Of a DNA stretch of 12,355 nucleotides, positions 7,408 through 12,355 are shown piece after piece. The stretch comes from JAIVHC01 sp049975505 (GTDB lineage Bacteria > Desulfobacterota > Desulfuromonadia > Desulfuromonadales > Desulfuromonadaceae), in the NCBI GenBank assembly GCA_049975505.1, contig JBNGCY010000068.1, positions 1 through 12,355 of the forward strand, given 5' to 3'. The stretch's first letter is position 1, and each line of letters begins with the position of its first letter. The notes beneath the pieces were generated by a model that ran no database searches, was not told the origin of the DNA, and worked only from the letters and a program-made list of their open reading frames with translations. A program made the position numbers and the translations under genes.

Positions 7408-7423
7408 TGGCATGGGTTTTGCT
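7408..7423 (+). promoter_or_regulatory. Sigma-54 (RpoN) -24/-12 promoter of lpxC
   Basis: The sequence TGGCATG-GGTT-TTGCT matches the sigma-54 consensus TGGCACG-N4-TTGCW at all positions except C to T within the -24 box. The invariant GG (7409-7410) and GC (7421-7422) are exactly 12 bp apart, as required. Transcription would start near 7433-7435, leaving a leader of about 30 nt with a ribosome site AAGGA (7453-7457) before lpxC. The site is intergenic and correctly oriented, which strengthens it. The intergenic DNA upstream (7258-7400) would provide room for an activator. Confidence 0.8.
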
Positions 7424-7465
7424 TTTAAATGATCGAGGCTTTAACCCAAACCAAGGATTAAATAC

Positions 7466-8389
7466 ATGTTGCACCAATGCACTATAGTAGCCCCTCTGCA
7501 TATATCAGGAACCGGACTCCATACCGGCGACACTATCAACATGGTACTGCGCCCGGCCAAAGCCGGGAGCGGGATAATTTTTGAGCGTAGAGAAGGCAAT
7601 AGCGCCACACGGATCAAAGCCTGCGCCGAGAATGTAGTTGATACGCGGATGGCAACGGTAATCGGCACTAACGGCGTAAAGGTTTCCACCATTGAGCATT
7701 TGATGGCAGCGCTGGCTGCATGCCATATTGACAATCTACTTATCCAGATTGACGGACCTGAAGTTCCTATCATGGATGGCAGCGCCACTCCATTTATAAA
7801 CAGGATACATTCGGTAGGTGTTACCCGCCTGGAGCAGAGCCGCAAGCTGATATCCATTACCCGTCCGATCCATCTTCAGGAAGGGGAAAAGCGAATCAGC
7901 ATTATCCCCTCACGCTTTTTCCGCATCAGCTTTGAACTTGATTTCAACCATCCCTGCATCAAACGCCAGAACCGTTCAGTCAAGGTTTCTCCGCAAACCT
8001 TCTGCCAGGATATAGCCTCTGCACGCACCTTCGGTTTTTACGAAGAGGTGGAGTATCTCAAATCTCAGGGCCTGGCAAAAGGCGGATCACTGGATAACGC
8101 TGTTGTTATCGGTAAAGACAGGATCCTCAATCCTGAGGGGCTTAGATTTGCAGATGAGTTTGTGCGGCACAAAATCCTTGATACCATTGGAGATTTCAGC
8201 CTTTTGGGGCACTCCATTCTTGGGCATATCAAGTCACATAAAGCCGGGCACGACATAAATCACAAAATGGTAGAAAAAATCCAGGCTACTCCTGACGCAT
8301 GGCGCTATATAGAATTTAACAAAGAAGCGATTCATGAGGGCGTTGCTCTGCCGGTACTGCAACCCGAGGTTGCAATGGCAAAAGCCTGA
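7466..8389 (+). CDS. lpxC: UDP-3-O-acyl-N-acetylglucosamine deacetylase LpxC
   Basis: LpxC is the zinc enzyme that removes the N-acetyl group from UDP-3-O-acyl-GlcNAc. This is the committed step of lipid A (LPS) synthesis, in the cytoplasm. The 307-aa product has both halves of the LpxC fold. It shows the active-site pair E77-H78 in STIEHLMAAL, the PIMDGSA segment (101-107), zinc ligands H235 and D239 in RHKILDTIGD, D243, and the catalytic H262 in KAGHDINHK. Length matches the family (305 in E. coli). AAGGA at 7453-7457 sits 8 nt before the ATG. The gene has its own upstream sigma-54-type promoter and its own terminator (8419-8444), so it looks monocistronic. That is unusual, since lpxC commonly sits in cell-division or lipid A clusters under housekeeping control. 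It lies directly upstream of ntrY-ntrX homologues. Confidence 0.98.
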   Translation: MLHQCTIVAPLHISGTGLHTGDTINMVLRPAKAGSGIIFERREGNSATRIKACAENVVDTRMATVIGTNGVKVSTIEHLMAALAACHIDNLLIQIDGPEVPIMDGSATPFINRIHSVGVTRLEQSRKLISITRPIHLQEGEKRISIIPSRFFRISFELDFNHPCIKRQNRSVKVSPQTFCQDIASARTFGFYEEVEYLKSQGLAKGGSLDNAVVIGKDRILNPEGLRFADEFVRHKILDTIGDFSLLGHSILGHIKSHKAGHDINHKMVEKIQATPDAWRYIEFNKEAIHEGVALPVLQPEVAMAKA

Positions 8390-8418
8390 GCCAGATCAAT
8401 AACTTCACACTTTCAAAG

Positions 8419-8444
8419 GGCAGCCCGGCGGGCTGCCTTTTTTT
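8419..8444 (+). terminator. Intrinsic terminator of lpxC
   Basis: GGCAGCCC (8419-8426), loop GGC, and GGGCTGCC (8430-8437) form a perfect 8-bp GC-rich stem followed directly by seven T (8438-8444). It begins about 30 nt after the lpxC stop. Read-through into ntrY should be low, so the kinase genes probably have their own promoter downstream. Confidence 0.93.
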
Positions 8445-8479
8445 ATGCCCGGGTACACTTGCGTGGGATTGCCGGGCAT
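8445..8479. repeat. Inverted repeat in the ntrY upstream region
   Basis: ATGCCCGG (8445-8452) and CCGGGCAT (8472-8479) form a perfect 8-bp inverted repeat with a 19-bp spacer, starting immediately after the terminator T-run. It could be an operator half-site pair or an RNA stem in the leader. The rest of the 254-bp lpxC-ntrY gap holds three TGCGA words (8543, 8572 and 8581) but no riboswitch or gene that I can recognise. A weak TTGCAC (8511-8516) to TATGGA (8534-8539) pair with 17-bp spacing is the best, still poor, sigma-70-like candidate. Confidence 0.5.
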
Positions 8480-8643
8480 GAGAATATGCATAATCGCAAA
8501 AATGAAACCCTTGCACAAGTTGCCCTTACCCCTTATGGACTCTGCGATATCTTTTCAGCAACGCCCGATTTTGCGAATCCTGCGAGGCGGGTAAAGGAAA
8601 ACAGCTGAATTTCAAAATGTAACTCAGGAGATAATGTTTCACT

Positions 8644-10869
8644 ATGCTGAATCAGAGATCCGGCCCGGAACAACGAAAACGTCGTCGCGAATGGCTCCTG
8701 ATAATCCTCAGTGTTATCCTGATAGGAACTTTCCCGTTTTTAAAGCGCCTGCTTTTTGAACAGGCGGCACAGATTCAGATCTCTAACAATATTCTCGTCC
8801 TTGCCCTGATAAACATCAATATTCTGCTGATCATTTTATTTTTCTTTCTGATCTTCAGAAATATCGTCAAACTGATTCTCGAACGCAGACGCAACATCCC
8901 CGGGGCAAAGCTGCGCACTCGGCTGGTCGCCACATTTGTGTCATTGTCACTGATTCCTACTTTACTTTTATTCTTTGCCTCAGCGGCATTTATCACAAGC
9001 TCCATCGAAAGCTGGTTCAGCGCCGAGATTGAAAAATCTCTCACCGAATCACTTTCTGTAGCACAAACCTACTATAAAAATTCGGCAACCAACGCACTAT
9101 TTTACGGCGATCAGCTTGCGCGCCAGATAAAAGAACAGAAGTTGCTGAACGAAAGCAACCTCGACAACCTCCGCACCCTTATTCAGCAAAAACAACAGGA
9201 ATACAATCTGGGTGTAGTTGAAGTGTTTTCCTCCACCCACGAAGAACTGGTTCGGGCATCGAATCCGGATATTCCCAGTGCTGATTTTACCGATCCCGGC
9301 TCTTCAACTATTGGCGAAGCCCTTAAAGGCGAACGTTTCACCCGCATAACTCCAACCGGAAAAGCCGACCTCATTCGCGGAATAGTACCGGTATATTCTA
9401 ACTGGAACACTGAAGATGTAGTGGGTGTTGTGGTGATAAACTACTATGTTCCGTATTCGCTGGTGTATAAAATGGAGGAAATCTCCACCACCTATCAGCA
9501 ATACAAGGAATCTCAGCAGCTAAAAGGGAAAGTAAAACAGGGCTATGTCGCCATTTTGCTTCTGATAGCATTGATCATAATATTTCTTGCCACCTGGTTT
9601 GGCTTGCGTATTGCTCAATCTATTACGGTCCCGATCCAGGAACTGGTAACCGCAACCAATCAGATCAGCAATGACAATCTCAAGGTACAATTACCCCCGG
9701 CCGGGGACGATGAGATCGGCCAATTGATCGATTCCTTCGGCAAAATGACCACTGAATTAAGCCGGGAACGGGCGCGAATTCAACAAGCCCACAATGAACT
9801 CAAAAATTCAAACATCGAACTCGAACAGCGCCGCCGCTACATGGAAATCCTGCTGCGGAATGTCACCGCCGGGGTTATCTCTATTGATCGGAACGGTTAT
9901 CTGACCACGATAAATAAATCTGCTGAACGCCTTTTGAAAATTGAAGGAGATAAGGTTCTGGGGAGAAAATACGCAGATATAGTCAACCAGCAGCAGCTCG
10001 CCATTGTTAAAAGCTTTCTTGCAGAACTGATTAAATCCGGCAAGGAAACCGTCAAGCGCCAGATTTCTCTGAGCATTCAGGGGCAGCAGATAACTCTGTT
10101 GCTAAATGCAACACGTCTACACGATGAACAGGGGAATATCATGGGCACGGTTATCGTTTTTGATGATCTTACACAACTTCAGAAAGCCCAGCGTATGGCG
10201 GCATGGCGCGAAGTTGCGCGGCGCATCGCCCATGAAATAAAGAATCCTCTCACACCCATCCAACTTTCCGCTCAGCGTCTGCGGCGCCGCTATCTCGATC
10301 GTTTCAATGATGAAGACAATGTATTCGATGAATGCACCCAGACCATCATTAATCAGGTGGATGATCTGAAAAATCTGGTCAATGAATTCTCCAATTTCGC
10401 ACGGATGCCTGCAAGCAACCCTGCACCCGAGAATATCAATGCCATCATCAGCGACACCATGATCCTCTATCAACAAGGACACAAAGAGATAGATTTCAGC
10501 TTTACACCCGACTCCTCACTGCCGCAGATAAGCGTAGACAAAGAACAACTCAAGCGCGTTATAATCAACCTGTTGGATAATGCCGTTCATGCGGTGCACG
10601 AAACAGCCCCACCAAGGAATATAGATTTGAAAACCGAGTTGAACCGGAGCTTGAACATGGCTACCCTGTGCGTATGTGACACCGGCTGCGGCATCCCGGA
10701 CAAAGACAAGCCCCGGCTGTTCGAGCCCTATTTTTCAACCAAACAGGCCGGAACCGGTCTGGGTCTTGCGATCGTAGCCACTATTATTTCCGACCATGGC
10801 GGCTACATCCGAGTTAAAGATCAACAACCACGTGGCACCGAAGTCATAATAGAACTTCCTTTATCCTGA
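8644..10869 (+). CDS. NtrY-like membrane sensor histidine kinase
   Basis: This 741-aa sensor kinase has the NtrY architecture. The N-terminus has three hydrophobic helices (about 17-38, 48-78 and 92-120). An extracytoplasmic sensor region follows (about 121-298), then a fourth helix (300-322), HAMP (about 322-375) and a coiled coil. A PAS domain (about 400-510) leads to a HisKA domain with phospho-acceptor H530 in HEIKNPLTP. The HATPase domain shows the N box NLLDNAVHA (642-650), G1 DTGCGIP (679-685), the F box FEPYFSTK and G2 GTGLGLA (703-709), so it is probably active. The cognate regulator starts 23 nt downstream. The ATG follows AGGAG (8626-8630) at an unusually long 13 nt; an out-of-frame ATG at 8634 and a stop at 8632 rule out an upstream in-frame start. 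The NtrY name comes from architecture; a nitrogen role is not implied, as no nitrogen genes are nearby. The ligand is unknown. Confidence 0.93.
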   Translation: MLNQRSGPEQRKRRREWLLIILSVILIGTFPFLKRLLFEQAAQIQISNNILVLALININILLIILFFFLIFRNIVKLILERRRNIPGAKLRTRLVATFVSLSLIPTLLLFFASAAFITSSIESWFSAEIEKSLTESLSVAQTYYKNSATNALFYGDQLARQIKEQKLLNESNLDNLRTLIQQKQQEYNLGVVEVFSSTHEELVRASNPDIPSADFTDPGSSTIGEALKGERFTRITPTGKADLIRGIVPVYSNWNTEDVVGVVVINYYVPYSLVYKMEEISTTYQQYKESQQLKGKVKQGYVAILLLIALIIIFLATWFGLRIAQSITVPIQELVTATNQISNDNLKVQLPPAGDDEIGQLIDSFGKMTTELSRERARIQQAHNELKNSNIELEQRRRYMEILLRNVTAGVISIDRNGYLTTINKSAERLLKIEGDKVLGRKYADIVNQQQLAIVKSFLAELIKSGKETVKRQISLSIQGQQITLLLNATRLHDEQGNIMGTVIVFDDLTQLQKAQRMAAWREVARRIAHEIKNPLTPIQLSAQRLRRRYLDRFNDEDNVFDECTQTIINQVDDLKNLVNEFSNFARMPASNPAPENINAIISDTMILYQQGHKEIDFSFTPDSSLPQISVDKEQLKRVIINLLDNAVHAVHETAPPRNIDLKTELNRSLNMATLCVCDTGCGIPDKDKPRLFEPYFSTKQAGTGLGLAIVATIISDHGGYIRVKDQQPRGTEVIIELPLS

Positions 10870-10892
10870 AAACACATTAAGAGACCATACTT

Positions 10893-12272
10893 ATGCAGCA
10901 TATACTTATTGTAGATGACGAACAGAGTATCCAGACCAGCCTTGCCGGCATTCTGCAGGATGAAGGGTATCAGACCAGTTCTGCCAGCAATGGAGAAACC
11001 GCGCTTAAATTAATTGAAGAGGAGGCCCCTGACCTGGTGCTGCTTGACATATGGATGCCCGGGATGGACGGAATAAGTGTTCTCAAAAAGATTCGTACTC
11101 CGGGGCAGAGCATGCAGGTGATTATGATGAGCGGGCATGCCACTATAGAAACAGCAGTGACTGCAACAAAACTGGGCGCACATGACTTTATTGAAAAACC
11201 TATATCGGTTGAAAAACTTCTGGTATGTATTCAAAACGCCCTGAAAGTAAACCAGCTCGAAGAAGAAAATAAAAAACTGCGCGCAAAAATTGCGCGTGAT
11301 TACGAAATAATCGGCACCAGCTCCCCCATCAGGGAATTAAAACAACAGATAAGAATTGCTGCGCCAACCTCGGGCTGGGTACTGATAACTGGCGAAAACG
11401 GGACAGGAAAAGAACTCGTGGCACGAGCAATCCACAGACAATCCCGCCGGGCTGGCAAACCGTTCATTGAAGTAAACTGTGCCGCCATACCTGAAGATCT
11501 AATTGAATCCGAGCTGTTCGGCCACGAAAAAGGCGCCTTTACCGGCGCGACCTCGAAACGCAAAGGAAAGTTCGATCAGGCCCACGAGGGCACTCTGTTT
11601 TTAGATGAAATAGGTGATATGAGCCTGAAAACACAGGCCAAAGTGTTACGTATTCTGCAGGAACGCAAATTCGAACGCGTCGGCGGGGAAAAGACCATTG
11701 AGGTCGATGTACGCGTAGTAGCCGCCACCAACAAAAACCTCGAGCACGAAATGAAGGAAGGCACATTTCGCGAAGACCTGTACTACCGTCTTAATGTCCT
11801 CCCCTTCCATGTGCCACCCCTGCGGGAACGCCGCCAGGATATCCCCTTGCTGGCTCGCCATTTCCTAGCTACCTATTGTCGCAAGGAAAACGTGGAAGAA
11901 AAGCATCTCTCCGACGAAGTACTCAAAGCCTTAAGTGCCTACAACTGGCCCGGAAACGTGCGGGAGTTGAAAAATATAATCGAACGCCTGGCGATTATGA
12001 CTCAAGACGATGAAATCGATGTAAATGCATTACCTGCTGAGATACGCATGGCTAACGCAGATAGGACTGGAGAACCAATAAGTGCCAGCATACCTTTGAA
12101 GCATGCTGATTTTAAAGAAGCCAGAGAATCGTTCGAGCGCGAATTTATACGCTCAAAATTGCAGGAAAACGACTGGAATGTCTCCAAAACAGCCGAAGAG
12201 ATTGGCTTGGAGCGCTCCAATCTCCACCGCAAGATCAAACAGTACGGTATAGAAATGGAAAAAGAGAAGTGA
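10893..12272 (+). CDS. NtrX-like sigma-54-dependent response regulator
   Basis: This 459-aa activator is the likely partner of the kinase upstream. The receiver domain (1-120) has acidic pocket D8-D9, phospho-acceptor D52 in LLDIWMPGMDG and K102 in EKPIS. The AAA+ domain (about 138-370) has Walker A GENGTGKE (167-174), an intact GAFTGA loop (214-219) for touching sigma-54, Walker B FLDEIGDM (236-243), and the arginine region FREDLYYRLNV (292-302). The C-terminal Fis-type helix-turn-helix (about 420-455) carries WNVSKTAEEIGLERSNLHRKIKQ. All parts needed to activate a sigma-54 promoter are present; such a promoter lies upstream of lpxC in this same window. The product resembles NtrX more than NtrC in its partner and its HTH end. 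Ribosome site AAGAGA (10879-10884) is 8 nt before the ATG. The gene ends just before a convergent terminator. Confidence 0.95.
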   Translation: MQHILIVDDEQSIQTSLAGILQDEGYQTSSASNGETALKLIEEEAPDLVLLDIWMPGMDGISVLKKIRTPGQSMQVIMMSGHATIETAVTATKLGAHDFIEKPISVEKLLVCIQNALKVNQLEEENKKLRAKIARDYEIIGTSSPIRELKQQIRIAAPTSGWVLITGENGTGKELVARAIHRQSRRAGKPFIEVNCAAIPEDLIESELFGHEKGAFTGATSKRKGKFDQAHEGTLFLDEIGDMSLKTQAKVLRILQERKFERVGGEKTIEVDVRVVAATNKNLEHEMKEGTFREDLYYRLNVLPFHVPPLRERRQDIPLLARHFLATYCRKENVEEKHLSDEVLKALSAYNWPGNVRELKNIIERLAIMTQDDEIDVNALPAEIRMANADRTGEPISASIPLKHADFKEARESFEREFIRSKLQENDWNVSKTAEEIGLERSNLHRKIKQYGIEMEKEK

Positions 12273-12298
12273 GGTTGAACAATCAGGCCCGAAAGACC

Positions 12299-12329
12299 AA
12301 AAAAAGGACCCACGAGTGTGGGTCCTTTT
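12299..12329 (-). terminator. Terminator between ntrX and a convergent rRNA operon
   Basis: A 12-bp perfect stem (12302-12313 with 12318-12329) has a 4-nt loop. Read on the minus strand it ends in seven U (A-run 12299-12305 on +), directly after the 5S-like sequence, so it is a good rRNA terminator. On the + strand only four U follow, but it should still help stop ntrX transcripts, acting in both directions. Confidence 0.88.
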
Positions 12330-12336
12330 AGAGAAG

Positions 12337-12355
12337 ATTCGGCGGCGACCTACTT
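12337..12355 (-). rRNA. rrf: 5S rRNA, 3' end only (partial, runs off the right edge)
   Basis: Read on the minus strand, the last bases give AAGTAGGTCGCCGCCGAAT. This matches the typical 3' end of bacterial 5S rRNA (the GTAGGTCGCCGCC element, whose distal part pairs with the 5' end in helix I). It is followed by an intrinsic terminator on the same strand, as expected for the end of an rRNA operon. Only about 19 nt are visible, and the exact 3' end is uncertain by a few bases. Confidence 0.72.

Noticed and set aside
8159..8173. TTTGTGC-G-GCACAAA palindrome inside lpxC
   Set aside because: It encodes the conserved FVRHK zinc-binding segment, so the codons explain it; not clearly an operator.
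8474..8490. Second sigma-54-like site (GGGCATG...TATGCA) before the sensor kinase
   Set aside because: The GG-to-GC spacing is 13 instead of 12 and the -12 box has TATGC instead of TTGC; sigma-54 spacing is strict.
8478..8594. 38-codon ORF between lpxC and the sensor kinase
   Set aside because: No convincing ribosome site, the start lies within the inverted repeat, and no recognisable protein features.

Overview
The window reads as ordinary chromosome of a Gram-negative bacterium. lpxC (lipid A synthesis) shows that an LPS outer membrane is made. The gene set and order suggest a member of the Desulfuromonadales/Geobacter-type group of the former Deltaproteobacteria: yebC-ruvC-ruvA-ruvB, a COG3937-like phasin protein with an ABC1/UbiB kinase, lpxC, an NtrY/NtrX-type two-component pair, and a moderate GC content. 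This taxonomic call is inferred from recalled gene order and protein flavour, not from a search. All complete protein genes lie on the + strand. No insertion sequence, prophage, CRISPR array or tRNA was seen.

Layout. (1) 1-204: leader with a weak candidate promoter and two small GAA-loop hairpins. (2) 205-5163: a tight operon of yebC, ruvC, ruvA, ruvB and a 665-aa protein of unknown function. That last gene shares an ATGA stop/start overlap with ruvB. RuvABC is the Holliday-junction branch-migration and resolution machine. (3) 5247-7257: a 100-aa phasin-like coiled-coil protein followed directly by an AarF/UbiB-type kinase with two C-terminal membrane helices. (4) 7258-8444: a 208-bp intergenic region with a near-perfect sigma-54 (-24/-12) promoter, then lpxC and a strong intrinsic terminator. 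(5) 8445-12272: a leader with an 8-bp inverted repeat, then a membrane sensor kinase (NtrY-like) and a sigma-54-dependent response regulator (NtrX-like, GAFTGA intact). (6) 12299-12355: a hairpin terminator and, at the right edge on the minus strand, what looks like the 3' end of a 5S rRNA gene, so an rRNA operon probably converges on ntrX.

The most interesting reading is regulatory. lpxC, which encodes the committed step of lipid A synthesis, appears to have a sigma-54 promoter and lies directly upstream of a complete sigma-54 activator system. This suggests, without proving it, that the NtrYX-like pair is an envelope-sensing circuit controlling LPS synthesis. The second item worth attention is the unrecognised 665-aa protein translationally coupled to ruvB. 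Its N-terminus loosely recalls a degenerate restriction-endonuclease-like domain. I found no clear defence system or other wholly new machinery.
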